From contig NZ_QRZF01000005.1 in NCBI RefSeq assembly GCF_003464595.1, positions 310,001-374,000 of the forward strand: DNA of 64,000 bases, read 5' to 3'. Numbering within the stretch: position 1 is the first letter of the stretch; each line of letters begins with the position of its first letter. Of this stretch, positions 17,109 through 26,190 are shown one piece after another. The stretch is from Bacteroides intestinalis. Lineage in GTDB: Bacteria; Bacteroidota; Bacteroidia; Bacteroidales; Bacteroidaceae. A model generated the notes under the pieces. The model made no database searches. It saw only the letters and a program-made list of their open reading frames with translations, and had not been told where the DNA came from. The translations under genes were made by a program, and so were the position numbers.

Positions 17109-18737
17109 TCAACAACCGAAAATATGTTCAAACAGTTTAGTATCCATTTTATTCTTTATACGGCTTTTTCTTGTTTTCATCGCATCCGGAGTAGAACTCA
17201 TTACATCCCAGATTACTTCTTTAGGAGTATCTAAAAGGACTAATATACAATACAATAAATCATCATTAGTCAAAGTTGTACAGCGTTCTTTAAAATCAGT
17301 CATGACATCGACAAAAGTCCTTCGAATATCACTAATAATCTTCAATCTATAATTAGTAACTATCAAAATACGGGCTTTAGGAGTTGACTCTTTAAGTTCA
17401 CATAATTTTTTGTAACCATTAGTCGCTCTAAACAAAGACATACATATCGCAAACCGTTCCTCTTCTAATTTATACAATTCTATATTCCTGTCTTTAGTCA
17501 TATCATCTGATTCTTCGTGTAACAACATTGTTTCAGTACGATTTTCCATCAATTGTTGTTGTAAGGATACATACTTTTTTTGTCGAAGTCTATCACGCCA
17601 AAAGTATAACATAATTAGAATGAATACTAACGATAAAAAGACAATCACCAAACTCCCAACCACCCGTTGATTCTTAGCAGTCAACTTATATCTATGCAAC
17701 TCAACTAAATGATTATCCATCAACCTGTCAATCTCTGCACGATCATTCATTATTTGAATAGAATCATAAAAAGTTATAAAGGAGTCAGCATACAAAGTGG
17801 AGCTTTCCCAGTCTTCCATTCTTTTACTCTCCAAAAACAGGGAGTGATAAGATGATGTTTTAACATATGCATTAGAAGAACCTGCTCCTATAGTCCAATA
17901 ATGCACTGCCGAATCTTTCTTATTCATATTGTCCATAATATCGCCTTTAATAGAACAGGCTGCCATATAACTTTCTCCTTCGGATAAATAGCCTAAAGCT
18001 CTAGATATACAAGCATCAGCATCTACAAACTTATTCTGCTCATTATAAAGTGTAGCCATATTTTTATATATAGCAGATAATAGCCCTGAATTATTCAAAG
18101 AAAAAGCTATTGGCAACGCTTGTTGATAATAATAGTACGCACTATCCCATTGACGCTCCAATAGAAAAGCATTTCCTATATTTTTTAAATTATAACATGT
18201 ACGTAAAGAGTCCCATCCTACACAAAGCGTATGTGCTTTCTTATACATGGATAAAGCTGTTTTATTCAAATCCTGTTCACTATAGCAGTCACCTAAATGG
18301 CTATATATCATGGATGAGAATATCGAATCCCTACCTTTAGGCATTACATCTACAGCTTTCAAATAAAAATCAATAGCTGTCGGTAACTTTTTCTGTTCCA
18401 AATATATACAACCCAAATAGAAATAAGATTTTGCAAGTTTCTCTTTATCTATATTATTTTTATAATAATCTATGGCTATTTGTATTGAAGAATCGTTTTG
18501 TAATACATAATTCTTATACCTTGCTTGCGTTAACAACAAATTATAAAAAGCCTTATCCGCATTCTTTATCTTTTGTAGATCAGAAAATTGTTCAAGTAAA
18601 TAGAGCGAGCTATCAGGACGAGATTGCATTAAAGAGTCTATTAATAATAAAGCCGGATTTATAGCATCTACTTCTCTTTTGCATGAACTAAACACAAATA
18701 TTGTAATTGATAGGAAAAAGAATAATAGTTTTTTCAT
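17109..18737 (-). CDS. TPR lipoprotein with one membrane segment and HTH-like tail
   Basis: A 542-residue protein. It starts with a lipoprotein-type signal (FSSC, Cys19), followed by TPR repeats to about residue 330, a transmembrane helix near 361-382, a coiled-coil linker, and a cytoplasmic tail. The tail (LTNDDLLYCILVLLDTPKEV and on, about 485-535) has the spacing of a LuxR-type helix-turn-helix. Such TPR/TM/HTH proteins are common in Bacteroides and are thought to be membrane-tethered regulators. It has its own promoter at 18817. What it regulates is not known; the TonB receptor locus downstream is one candidate. Confidence 0.75.
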   Translation of the reverse strand: MKKLLFFFLSITIFVFSSCKREVDAINPALLLIDSLMQSRPDSSLYLLEQFSDLQKIKNADKAFYNLLLTQARYKNYVLQNDSSIQIAIDYYKNNIDKEKLAKSYFYLGCIYLEQKKLPTAIDFYLKAVDVMPKGRDSIFSSMIYSHLGDCYSEQDLNKTALSMYKKAHTLCVGWDSLRTCYNLKNIGNAFLLERQWDSAYYYYQQALPIAFSLNNSGLLSAIYKNMATLYNEQNKFVDADACISRALGYLSEGESYMAACSIKGDIMDNMNKKDSAVHYWTIGAGSSNAYVKTSSYHSLFLESKRMEDWESSTLYADSFITFYDSIQIMNDRAEIDRLMDNHLVELHRYKLTAKNQRVVGSLVIVFLSLVFILIMLYFWRDRLRQKKYVSLQQQLMENRTETMLLHEESDDMTKDRNIELYKLEEERFAICMSLFRATNGYKKLCELKESTPKARILIVTNYRLKIISDIRRTFVDVMTDFKERCTTLTNDDLLYCILVLLDTPKEVIWDVMSSTPDAMKTRKSRIKNKMDTKLFEHIFGC

Positions 18738-18816
18738 AAATAGGTAGTTTTATCATTATGTTTCCGAGTGCAATCAACGACAAAAAGTCAACATTAACGG
18801 ATAGTTACGTATCTCC

Positions 18817-18825
18817 ACAAAGATA
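18817..18825 (-). promoter_or_regulatory. -7 element of the TPR regulator
   Basis: TATCTTTGT on the minus strand, 80 bp upstream of the ATG at 18737. Confidence 0.6.
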
Positions 18826-18912
18826 GTAACAAATTATAAACGAATAGCATCTTTACCATTATATATCCGTTCAGATACCCACAAAAACAGAAACAAGGCA
18901 AAACAAAGGAGT

Positions 18913-18950
18913 TTCCCGATGACTAATTAGCATATTGCCAGAATCGGGAA
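18913..18950. terminator. Terminator-like inverted repeat
   Basis: TTCCCGAT (18913-18920) pairs with ATCGGGAA (18943-18950) around a 22-nt loop, just after the stop of the acidic protein gene. There is no strong T run, so its strength is doubtful. Confidence 0.45.
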
Positions 18951-18960
18951 CATTTACACA

Positions 18961-19440
18961 TTATTTTATAACTTCCAGATCCCCTTCCGTAAATCCAACA
19001 GTAATGTGCTCCACCCGAAAGAGGTTTATCCCCGCTAACTCAACCTTCAGTTCTTTCAAGACTTTTACCAGTCCTTTCAATATATCCTCCCATGGGATTG
19101 CACTCGAAAGTTGCAATGCATCACAGTTTCTTAGTCTTGGATCAAAATCCTCTTCGCATGCCCAGTCATCATCTTCTGCATCATACTGCTTGGCACCCGT
19201 CAACTCGAGTGTATAGCAACTTCCACCATCTTCTTCAACAGCTTCCCACAGATTGAAGTTCAATGCAACGATATCATCAGGTATAGTCTCATATTCATCA
19301 ATGGACAAAAGCCAGTGCTTTACAATAGCCTTTACTTTCTGTTCATCAAAAACCTCCATAGGAGTACAGCAAGTCTGGAAATCCGGTTTGCTTTCATTAT
19401 CTCTCGTTAAAGAGAATATTTTGTTAAAGATATTGCCCAT
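18961..19440 (-). CDS. Acidic hypothetical protein, 159 residues
   Basis: A soluble protein without signal peptide or membrane segment. It is strongly acidic in the middle (DAEDDDWACEEDFDPR, about 103-118) and contains LNFNLWEAVEEDGGSCYTLE near 75. I do not recognise a family with confidence; the size and charge resemble immunity-type or DUF proteins encoded alone in Bacteroides, but no toxin gene is adjacent. It is monocistronic, with a -7 element at 19505. Confidence 0.65.
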   Translation of the reverse strand: MGNIFNKIFSLTRDNESKPDFQTCCTPMEVFDEQKVKAIVKHWLLSIDEYETIPDDIVALNFNLWEAVEEDGGSCYTLELTGAKQYDAEDDDWACEEDFDPRLRNCDALQLSSAIPWEDILKGLVKVLKELKVELAGINLFRVEHITVGFTEGDLEVIK

Positions 19441-19504
19441 TCTTAATCAATTCAAAAGTGTATATTCAATTATTTAATAACACCGTTGGCATTATTCCAA
19501 GCCT

Positions 19505-19513
19505 ACAAAGATA
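19505..19513 (-). promoter_or_regulatory. -7 element of the acidic protein gene
   Basis: TATCTTTGT read leftward, 65 bp before the ATG. It forms a perfect 9-bp inverted repeat with the rightward -7 element at 19536. Confidence 0.65.
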
Positions 19514-19535
19514 ATGACAAATCACAAATAAATTA

Positions 19536-19544
19536 TATCTTTGT
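19536..19544 (+). promoter_or_regulatory. Rightward -7 element with no gene behind it
   Basis: TATCTTTGT on the plus strand, the exact inverse of the element at 19505. The following 19545-19740 contains no open frame longer than about 10 codons and no gene I can support; metK lies beyond on the other strand. Confidence 0.5.
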
Positions 19545-19740
19545 AGTCATATAAATAACTCTTTATTCAGAGAAAATGTTTTATTATTAAACAGAATAAT
19601 CTAAAAAAGTGCACATCTACATTATTATTGAGAAGTCTATTCGCCATAACTTGCATAGCAAACACCAGTTTAGCTCCCGAGCAAATGAGTGAGAGAAGTC
19701 ATGGAATGGCTGATTAAGAAGACGTAACAAGAAGAATAAC

Positions 19741-19787
19741 AAAAAGCCGTCCTCTCCCCCGCAAAACGGAATGAAGAAAGACGGCTT
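19741..19787 (-). terminator. Terminator of metK
   Basis: AAGCCGTC and GACGGCTT pair around a 27-nt loop and, read leftward, are followed by a T run. It lies 52 bp after the metK stop. Confidence 0.75.
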
Positions 19788-19838
19788 CTATATAAATAGC
19801 TTGTAAAGCTACGCTGATTACTAACTGAAAGGAAAATA

Positions 19839-21131
19839 CTACAGACCGAAAGCAGCCTTCACTTTATCCACATAATCCAGTTTTTCCCAAGTGAAGAGTT
19901 CTACCTCTACATCCTTGTCACCTTCATAACGAGATTTGAAGTGCTTGGTAATTACTTGCGGTTCACGTCCCAAATGGCCGTAAGCTGCAGTTTCCTGATA
20001 AATCGGATTACGGAGTTTCAAACGATCTTCAATGGCTTTCGGACGAAGATCGAAAAGTTCATCAATCTTCTTTGCAATCTCACCATCACTCATTGCTACA
20101 TGACCGCGTCCATAAGTATTGACGTAAATATTGATGGGACGTGCCACACCGATAGCATAAGATACCTGTACCAGCATCTCGTCGGCTACACCGGCAGCTA
20201 CCAGATTCTTGGCAATGTGACGGGCAGCATAAGCAGCACTGCGGTCTACCTTGCTGGGGTCTTTACCTGAGAAAGCACCGCCACCATGAGCACCCTTGCC
20301 ACCATATGTATCTACAATAATCTTACGCCCTGTCAGACCGGTATCTCCATGAGGTCCGCCGATAACGAACTTTCCGGTAGGATTGACGTGATAAGTGATA
20401 TGATCATTGAACAATGCCAAAACTTTCTCTGCATGGATGGAAGCTATGACACGTGGCATCAGGATATTGATGACATCCTGACGAATTGTGGCAAGCATTT
20501 CTTCATCCGCTTTCAACTGGGCAGCCTCGCTGCCGTCAACCGGCTGGATGAAATCATCATGCTGAGTAGAAACTACAATCGTATCGATGCGTACGGGCGT
20601 GCCGTTATCATCGTATTCAATGGTTACCTGGCTCTTAGAGTCGGGACGGAGATAAGTCATTTCCTTACCTTCGCGACGGATGTCGGCCAGCACTTGCAGA
20701 ATGCGGTGTGACAGGTCGAGAGAAAGAGGCATGTAATTTTCGGTCTCGTTAGTAGCATAACCAAACATCATACCCTGGTCGCCTGCACCCTGTTCCATAG
20801 GGTCCTGACGCTCTACGCCACGGTTAATGTCGGGACTTTGCTCATGAATAGCGGACAATACACCGCACGAGTTACTTTCGAACATGTACTCGCCTTTTGT
20901 ATAGCCGATTTTCTGAATTACTTCGCGCGCAATGAGTTGTAAGTCAACGTACGCTTTGGTTTTCACTTCTCCAGCCAGTACTACCTGTCCGGTAGTTACC
21001 AGAGTTTCGCAAGCTACTTTCGAACTGGGGTCGTAAGCCAACAGTTTGTCAAGCACAGCGTCCGATATTTGATCGGCCACTTTGTCGGGGTGTCCTTCAG
21101 ACACCGATTCGGATGTGAATAAATATCCCAT
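19839..21131 (-). CDS. metK: S-adenosylmethionine synthase
   Basis: A 430-residue MetK making S-adenosylmethionine from methionine and ATP. The start [19 protein letters not shown] (residues 9-27), [11 protein letters not shown] near 117 and [19 protein letters not shown] near 285 are the family's ATP and phosphate motifs, all intact. The roughly 30-residue extension over E. coli MetK is usual in Bacteroidota. A SAM-II riboswitch lies in the leader, so the product represses its own synthesis. Confidence 0.97.
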   Translation of the reverse strand: MGYLFTSESVSEGHPDKVADQISDAVLDKLLAYDPSSKVACETLVTTGQVVLAGEVKTKAYVDLQLIAREVIQKIGYTKGEYMFESNSCGVLSAIHEQSPDINRGVERQDPMEQGAGDQGMMFGYATNETENYMPLSLDLSHRILQVLADIRREGKEMTYLRPDSKSQVTIEYDDNGTPVRIDTIVVSTQHDDFIQPVDGSEAAQLKADEEMLATIRQDVINILMPRVIASIHAEKVLALFNDHITYHVNPTGKFVIGGPHGDTGLTGRKIIVDTYGGKGAHGGGAFSGKDPSKVDRSAAYAARHIAKNLVAAGVADEMLVQVSYAIGVARPINIYVNTYGRGHVAMSDGEIAKKIDELFDLRPKAIEDRLKLRNPIYQETAAYGHLGREPQVITKHFKSRYEGDKDVEVELFTWEKLDYVDKVKAAFGL

Positions 21132-21202
21132 ATTCCTAAATTAAAGAATGAATAATTAAAGAATGAAAGTGGGAAAAAGCTGGTGAGTAGACATGCATAT
21201 TC

Positions 21203-21258
21203 CGATGCTCGGAGGCATCGCCACAGAAAAGGATGTGTTTTAGCATTTTTTTCTGTGG
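21203..21258 (-). promoter_or_regulatory. Alternative hairpins next to the SAM-II aptamer
   Basis: Read leftward, CCACAGAAAA (21249-21258) can pair with TTTTCTGTGG (21221-21230). The CCAC of the left arm is also the 3' strand of the aptamer P1 stem, so the two folds exclude each other. A second hairpin, CGATGC/GCATCG (21203-21220), follows. This looks like the expression platform; the mechanism is inferred. Confidence 0.6.
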
Positions 21259-21286
21259 TTGCAAGCTACTCAAATCTTTCCACATT
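21236..21286 (-). promoter_or_regulatory. SAM-II riboswitch aptamer upstream of metK
   Basis: The minus-strand leader reads GTGG, then GATTTGAGTAGCTTGCAACC, then AC and a short A-rich spacer, then GCTAAAACA. This follows the SAM-II (metA motif) pattern GUGG-n-GAUUUG, GCUUGCA-n-CCAC, AAA-n-GCUAAA. P1 is GTGG with CCAC. TAGC in the loop can pair with GCTA downstream to give the pseudoknot. The aptamer begins a few nucleotides after the expected transcription start and lies about 105 nt before the metK ATG. Confidence 0.85.
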
Positions 21287-21298
21287 TCATTTTCGGGT

Positions 21299-21307
21299 GC
21301 AAAGATA
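21299..21307 (-). promoter_or_regulatory. -7 element of the metK promoter
   Basis: TATCTTTGC on the minus strand, placed so that transcription would start just before the riboswitch aptamer. Confidence 0.7.
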
Positions 21308-21408
21308 AAGGTTTTCGATGAATATAGTATATAATCAGGAAAGTATTAACACTTCTATAAACAGAATACCCACTTGTAGGTAAGGTGATCGGGATGTCTG
21401 AAGAGGCT

Positions 21409-22422
21409 TTAACATTCGGAAGAAGGGGGATCTGCCGGTTTTCTATTGCCAACTTTTATCAATACCATACCGATAGCGATCCACAACAGTTCACGCAGCC
21501 GGGTAATCAGTCCCACATAAACACCCAGTGCCGGAGACATATGCAAGCCATCTACAGCCAACGCCAGTCCACCTTCACGTGCACCCAGCTGCATCGGGAA
21601 GAAGAATATCAGATTACTGAACAGCGAAGAAAAAGCCAATATCAGCACACAGTCCCATCCACTCACTTCCGGGGTGAAGACGCGCAGAATGATGTATATT
21701 TCAAGGCTGGAGAATATGCGTGCCGAAAGCTCCAACAACAGCGAACTGTAGAAAGTAACCTTATGTTGGCTATGCAACAAGGCTATCTGACTGTCAATCT
21801 GCTCCAGAGTATCTTTTTGTTTCACAATGAAACGATGTGCCCACCGTTTGACAAACGGTACCTTCTGCAGCAACCGAAAAGTCTTCACCGTCATCCCATT
21901 CTTATATCCACGGGCAAAGAAATAGATAGCCAGCAGGCAGAATGCTCCTATTGCAGTGAGTAAAATCGCCATAAAGGTATTCACAGGATACAGGAAGATA
22001 TATAAGAATATGGAAAGAAACCAAAACCAGAAGTGAGAAAAGATATGCATCATCACATACAGAATGACGGAAGAGGTAGCCTTACTTACACCCACATAGG
22101 GAGTCAGCTCCATAATCCGGTACGGTTCGCCTCCCATCAGTCCGCCGGGCGTGGCATAATTGATGGCAAAACCGGTGATCGAGAGTTTGCAGACCGTCCA
22201 GAAAGGAACGCGATACTTACGGTCATCCCTGATTATCAGATACCATGAACAGGTATTTATCAGATAGACAAAGAACCACAACAGCATGATCACAGGAAAC
22301 CAAAAGCCCACGCGCTTTAGGTTCTCCCATATATCGGAATAATCCATATCCATCGTGCAAAGCATGATAACGATAGCCAGCACACCAAAAAGCAAGAACA
22401 AGTTGCGATATTTATTCTTCAT
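21409..22422 (-). CDS. Flippase-like membrane protein (LPG synthase TM / UPF0104 family)
   Basis: A 337-residue polytopic protein of the lysylphosphatidylglycerol-synthase transmembrane family, with about eight hydrophobic helices. The family motif INYATPGGLMGGEPYRI is seen near residue 95-110, and PMQLGAREGGLALA near 280. Members without the catalytic synthase domain are thought to move lipids or lipid-linked sugars across the membrane. The open frame extends 21 codons further up, but a -7 promoter (22448-22456) lies inside that extension, so the ATG at 22422 (MKNKYRN) is chosen as the start. Confidence 0.85.
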   Translation of the reverse strand: MKNKYRNLFLLFGVLAIVIMLCTMDMDYSDIWENLKRVGFWFPVIMLLWFFVYLINTCSWYLIIRDDRKYRVPFWTVCKLSITGFAINYATPGGLMGGEPYRIMELTPYVGVSKATSSVILYVMMHIFSHFWFWFLSIFLYIFLYPVNTFMAILLTAIGAFCLLAIYFFARGYKNGMTVKTFRLLQKVPFVKRWAHRFIVKQKDTLEQIDSQIALLHSQHKVTFYSSLLLELSARIFSSLEIYIILRVFTPEVSGWDCVLILAFSSLFSNLIFFFPMQLGAREGGLALAVDGLHMSPALGVYVGLITRLRELLWIAIGMVLIKVGNRKPADPPSSEC

Positions 22423-22447
22423 ATGGAAGTCTTCTTTTTCAACGGTC

Positions 22448-22456
22448 GCAAAAGTA
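22448..22456 (-). promoter_or_regulatory. -7 element of the flippase gene
   Basis: TACTTTTGC on the minus strand, 25 bp upstream of the ATG at 22422. It rules out the longer possible start. Confidence 0.65.
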
Positions 22457-22499
22457 TGTAATTGTATTCTATTTATCAAAAACAAAGGAGATATTTACT

Positions 22500-22630
22500 C
22501 CATTTATTGGAGATGTATATCCAATGTATTGGATATATAGATCGGACGCGCTGGATATATAGATCCAGGACATTGGATATATATTTCCAAGAAGTCGGGT
22601 ATATATTTCCAAGATGCCGAACATATATAC
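22500..22630. repeat. Tandem 22-bp units between folK and the flippase gene
   Basis: Five units of 22 bp (22521, 22543, 22565, 22587, 22609), preceded by a 21-bp unit at 22500, share CCA at the start, TTGGA or a variant in the middle and TATATAT near the end. TCCAATGTATTGGA in the first junction is a dyad. The array lies 3' of folK and just upstream of the flippase promoter. Confidence 0.92.
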
Positions 22631-22647
22631 CTGATTTTTAAAAGATA

Positions 22648-23112
22648 TTATGTAAAGGTACTGAGATAAAGTTCCTGTATGGTTTTCCCCAATACAGGAT
22701 GCATCACATCAGGGGCAATTTCCGCCAACGGCTCCATCACAAAAGCACGTTCCTGCATCAACGGATGGGGAAGTTTCAATGTAGGGGTATCCAGAATAAG
22801 ATCATCATACAACAACAAGTCGACATCTATCACACGGTCACTGTACACACCATTTACAGATTTATGGGTACGTCCCATCTCCCGCTCAATGGACTGCGAC
22901 TCAGAAAGTACCTCTAAAGGAGAAAGCGTGGTTTCTATACAGGCAGCAGCATTCAGGAAAGCATTGTCCGAGGAGAATCCCCACGGAGCAGTAGCATAAA
23001 AAGCGGACAGGGAAATTACTTTCCCTATCCGCTCTTCAATATATTGCACGGCAAAACGGAGGTTCTGCTCCTTATTGCCTAAGTTAGTCCCTAAACTGAA
23101 ATAGACGTACAT
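22648..23112 (-). CDS. folK: 6-hydroxymethyl-7,8-dihydropterin pyrophosphokinase
   Basis: A 154-residue HPPK of the folate pathway, transferring pyrophosphate from ATP to hydroxymethyl-dihydropterin. GTNLGNKEQNL (8-18), FLNAAACIET near 53 and the metal and substrate motif DVDLLLYDD near 95 are present. It closes the leftward run ftsX to folK and is 98 bp after queA, across an AT-rich inverted repeat. Confidence 0.95.
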   Translation of the reverse strand: MYVYFSLGTNLGNKEQNLRFAVQYIEERIGKVISLSAFYATAPWGFSSDNAFLNAAACIETTLSPLEVLSESQSIEREMGRTHKSVNGVYSDRVIDVDLLLYDDLILDTPTLKLPHPLMQERAFVMEPLAEIAPDVMHPVLGKTIQELYLSTFT

Positions 23113-23118
23113 GAATTC

Positions 23119-23205
23119 AATTATGAATTATGAATTATGAATTATGAATAAGGCATGCAATACACTACATCGCAATTCATCATTCATAATTCATCATTCA
23201 TAATT
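23119..23205. repeat. Heptamer array and inverted copy between queA and folK
   Basis: Four in-register AATTATG units (23119-23146) are answered by AATTCATCATTCATAATTCA and following sequence at 23174-23205 in the opposite sense, so a long AT hairpin can form. It is the same class as the heptamer array at 3869. Confidence 0.8.
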
Positions 23206-23210
23206 ATTTA

Positions 23211-24269
23211 TCACTTATCCGTAATCAACATTGCATCTCCGTATGTACCGAAGCGGTAACCTTCCTTCAGAGCCACATTATACGCCTCCATTACCTGATC
23301 ATATCCACCGAAAGCAGCAACAATCATCAGCAAAGTAGAAAGCGGCATGTGGAAATTGGAAATCATCGCATTTGCCACTGTAAAGTCGTAAGGAGGGAAG
23401 ATGAACTTGTTCGTCCAGCCTTCGTACGGTTTCAGATGTCCGTCTGTGCTTACGGTGCTCTCGATAGCACGCATCACGGTGGTACCCACGGCACAAACCT
23501 GTCTGTTCAGGTCTTTGGCTCGGTTCACAACGTTCACAGCCTCTTCATTCACAATCATTTGCTCAGAATCCGTCTTATGCTTCGTGAGGTCTTCCACATC
23601 AATGTCGCGGAAATTGCCCAAACCGGCATGAAGAGTAATATAAGCAAAATCGATACCCTTGATTTCCAAGCGCTTCATCAGTTCACGGCTGAAGTGCAGA
23701 CTGGCAGTAGGAGCCGTTACCGCACCTTCATTGCGAGCAAAGATAGACTGGAAACGTTCTGAATCATCCGGTTCTACAGGACGATTGATAATGCTATGCG
23801 GCAGTGGGGTTTCGCCCAGTGCGTACAAAGCTTTCTTGAACTCATCGTGCGGACCGTCATAAAGGAAACGGAGCGTACGACCGCGAGAAGTCGTATTGTC
23901 AATAACTTCAGCCACCATAGAATCGTCGTCACCGAAATACAGCTTATTGCCGATACGTATCTTACGGGCAGGGTCTACCAATACATCCCACAAACGGAGT
24001 TCTTCGTTCAGCTCGCGAAGAAGGAATACCTCGATACGGGCACCGGTCTTTTCCTTATTACCATACAGGCGGGCAGGGAATACTTTCGTATCATTGAAGA
24101 TGAACACATCTTTGTCATCAAAGTAGTTCAGAACATCTTTGAATTCCTTGTGCTCAATCTCACCTGTCTTTCTGTGAAGCACCATAAGGCGCGATTCATC
24201 TCTATACTTTGTAGGATGCAAAGCAATCTTCTCTTCCGGAAGCTTAAATTTAAATTGCGACAGTTTCAT
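23211..24269 (-). CDS. queA: S-adenosylmethionine:tRNA ribosyltransferase-isomerase
   Basis: A 352-residue QueA, which transfers the ribosyl part of SAM to preQ1 at tRNA position 34 to form epoxyqueuosine. The N-terminal [19 protein letters not shown], the [13 protein letters not shown] segment near 182 and [16 protein letters not shown] near 212 are hallmarks of the family. It uses the SAM made by metK nearby. It starts 18 bp after truB in the same leftward run. Confidence 0.96.
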   Translation of the reverse strand: MKLSQFKFKLPEEKIALHPTKYRDESRLMVLHRKTGEIEHKEFKDVLNYFDDKDVFIFNDTKVFPARLYGNKEKTGARIEVFLLRELNEELRLWDVLVDPARKIRIGNKLYFGDDDSMVAEVIDNTTSRGRTLRFLYDGPHDEFKKALYALGETPLPHSIINRPVEPDDSERFQSIFARNEGAVTAPTASLHFSRELMKRLEIKGIDFAYITLHAGLGNFRDIDVEDLTKHKTDSEQMIVNEEAVNVVNRAKDLNRQVCAVGTTVMRAIESTVSTDGHLKPYEGWTNKFIFPPYDFTVANAMISNFHMPLSTLLMIVAAFGGYDQVMEAYNVALKEGYRFGTYGDAMLITDK

Positions 24270-24287
24270 ATCTATTCTTTCTTTAAG

Positions 24288-24989
24288 TTATTCTTCAATT
24301 TCTATCTCCTGAGCATCTATCCACTCCTTAAAATTCATCGGGTCGAGGCAATCTTCCAATCGGACATCGCCTACGCGAGTACGTTCCAAAGCCGTAAGAT
24401 GAGCACCACTATTCAGCGCTTCACCGATGTCACGTGCCAAGGCACGGATATACGTACCTTTGCTGCACACCACGCGGACTTTAATCTCCGGCAAGTTACA
24501 TTCCAGCAACTCTATCTCGTCAATCACCAACAACTTCGGCTTCAACTCTACCTCTTCACCTTTACGTGCCAGATCATAAGCACGTTTGCCATTCACCATA
24601 CAGGCTGAAAAGGCGGGAGGCACTTGTTGTATCTCACCGATAAATGTCTTCAACGTCTCTTCCACCAACTCCCGCGTAATATGCTCCGTAGGGTAAGTGG
24701 CATCTATCTCGTGTTCCAGATCGTAGGAAGGAGTGGTGGCGCCCAACTGAATGGTGGCAACATACTCCTTCGTATGGTACTGAAACTCTTCAATTCGCTT
24801 CGTAGCCTTACCTGTGCAGACAATCATCACCCCTGTAGCCAAAGGATCGAGTGTACCGGCATGGCCTACTTTCAATTTCTTCACTTTTATCCGTCGGCAG
24901 ATGTGGTAACGCGCATGTCCCACAACTTTAAACGAAGTCCATCCCAACGGTTTATTGAAATAGAGTACTTCTCCTTCTTTAAACTTCAT
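24288..24989 (-). CDS. truB: tRNA pseudouridine-55 synthase
   Basis: A 233-residue TruB with the catalytic motif GHAGTLDPLATGVM; Asp48 is the nucleophile. It converts U55 in the T loop of tRNAs. It lacks a PUA extension, as do other short TruB proteins. It starts 3 bp after uppP and precedes queA by 18 bp, so the three are clearly one operon. Confidence 0.97.
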   Translation of the reverse strand: MKFKEGEVLYFNKPLGWTSFKVVGHARYHICRRIKVKKLKVGHAGTLDPLATGVMIVCTGKATKRIEEFQYHTKEYVATIQLGATTPSYDLEHEIDATYPTEHITRELVEETLKTFIGEIQQVPPAFSACMVNGKRAYDLARKGEEVELKPKLLVIDEIELLECNLPEIKVRVVCSKGTYIRALARDIGEALNSGAHLTALERTRVGDVRLEDCLDPMNFKEWIDAQEIEIEE

Positions 24990-24992
24990 TTG

Positions 24993-25796
24993 CTATCCTT
25001 GCATTTGTGAAAGTACAAGGGTTGCAATACCGGCAATCGCACAATAAACCGCGAAGTATATCAGTTTCCCCTTTTTCACAATATTAATCATCCATTTACA
25101 AGCCAAACAACCCGATACAAAAGCCGCAATGAAGCCTATCAACAATGACAACGTTGAAATACTTCCGGCAATATCTTCGCCTTTCATCAACTTCATACCA
25201 TCCAACAGGCCTTCACCCAATATCGGTGGCATCACCATCAGGAACGAGAACTGAGCCAACTTTGCCTTATTATCACCCAGCAATAACCCTGTAGCAATTG
25301 TAGTTCCGGAACGTGAAAGTCCGGGAAGTACAGCACAAGCCTGAGCCAAACCGATAATGAATGCATCTTTCATAGAAATATTCTCTTTCTGCTTCGGCTT
25401 ATAATAATAAGAGAAAGACAATAAAGCAGCCGTCACCAGCAACATACAGCCTACGATCAGTAAACCTGAACCAAAGACCGATTCCACCTCATCTTTAAAA
25501 AATACACCTACAATACCGATGGGCACCATAGAAATCAGGATATTAATTACATAGCGTGTCTCTTCATTCATCTGCCACTTGAACAGCCCCTTGAAAATCC
25601 ATTCTATCTCTTTCCACAAGACTACCATCGTACTGAATACCGTAGCCACATGTACCACTACCGTAAATGCCAGATTTTCTTCCCCTTCAATACCAAATAA
25701 TGCCGAACCGATAGCCAAATGTCCGCTACTACTTACCGGCAAATACTCTGTCAAACCCTGGATTATCCCAAGGATGAGCGCCTCAAACCATTCCAT
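24993..25796 (-). CDS. uppP: Undecaprenyl-diphosphatase (BacA/UppP)
   Basis: A 267-residue polytopic inner-membrane phosphatase that recycles undecaprenyl diphosphate for cell wall and polysaccharide synthesis. Both active-site motifs are seen: [15 protein letters not shown] (13-27, with Glu17 and His26) and [10 protein letters not shown] (157-166, with Arg162). About eight hydrophobic helices follow the expected pattern. Loss of such a gene usually raises bacitracin sensitivity. Confidence 0.96.
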   Translation of the reverse strand: MEWFEALILGIIQGLTEYLPVSSSGHLAIGSALFGIEGEENLAFTVVVHVATVFSTMVVLWKEIEWIFKGLFKWQMNEETRYVINILISMVPIGIVGVFFKDEVESVFGSGLLIVGCMLLVTAALLSFSYYYKPKQKENISMKDAFIIGLAQACAVLPGLSRSGTTIATGLLLGDNKAKLAQFSFLMVMPPILGEGLLDGMKLMKGEDIAGSISTLSLLIGFIAAFVSGCLACKWMINIVKKGKLIYFAVYCAIAGIATLVLSQMQG

Positions 25797-25819
25797 GTAA
25801 TCTAATTATGAATTATAAA

Positions 25820-26086
25820 TTATGAATTGTGCCGATCTTCCATTCCCCCATTATCCGTTTGCTTGTCACGCGGTTTACGCAACACTGCATATATCATAAG
25901 TAAGAAGCCCGCAAGGCAAACCACCGGAGCAACTTTAATACGTCTTGCACTAAAAATATCCGGTTCAAAGTGCGTCGGTGTAGACACCGGACCGGTCATC
26001 AGGATAAAGCCGATAATCACTACCGCCATTGCAACTGCAAGCAGGATAAAGTTGGTTTTATCGAAAGCAAATTTCTGTTTACTCAT
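25820..26086 (-). CDS. DUF3098 small membrane protein
   Basis: An 88-residue protein with two transmembrane helices (about 12-31 and 50-69) and a charged C-terminus. It matches DUF3098, always found between ftsX and uppP in Bacteroidota. Its function is unknown. A role in envelope or division complexes is inferred from this conserved position. It lies 23 bp before uppP. Confidence 0.9.
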   Translation of the reverse strand: MSKQKFAFDKTNFILLAVAMAVVIIGFILMTGPVSTPTHFEPDIFSARRIKVAPVVCLAGFLLMIYAVLRKPRDKQTDNGGMEDRHNS

Positions 26087-26190
26087 CTCTTTATTTATGA
26101 TTTAATTATTTACGGTTTAACTTCATTCAAAACGTTTCTTATTTTTCCATTCATGTATAGCTCCGATTGAAGCAACTATACTGTCCAGTA

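Noticed and set aside
19545..19740. A small protein gene after the rightward promoter
   Set aside because: Only frames of up to about ten codons are present; nothing supports translation.
22423..22485. A longer N-terminus for the flippase-like protein
   Set aside because: A -7 promoter lies inside the extension, so it would not be transcribed in full.
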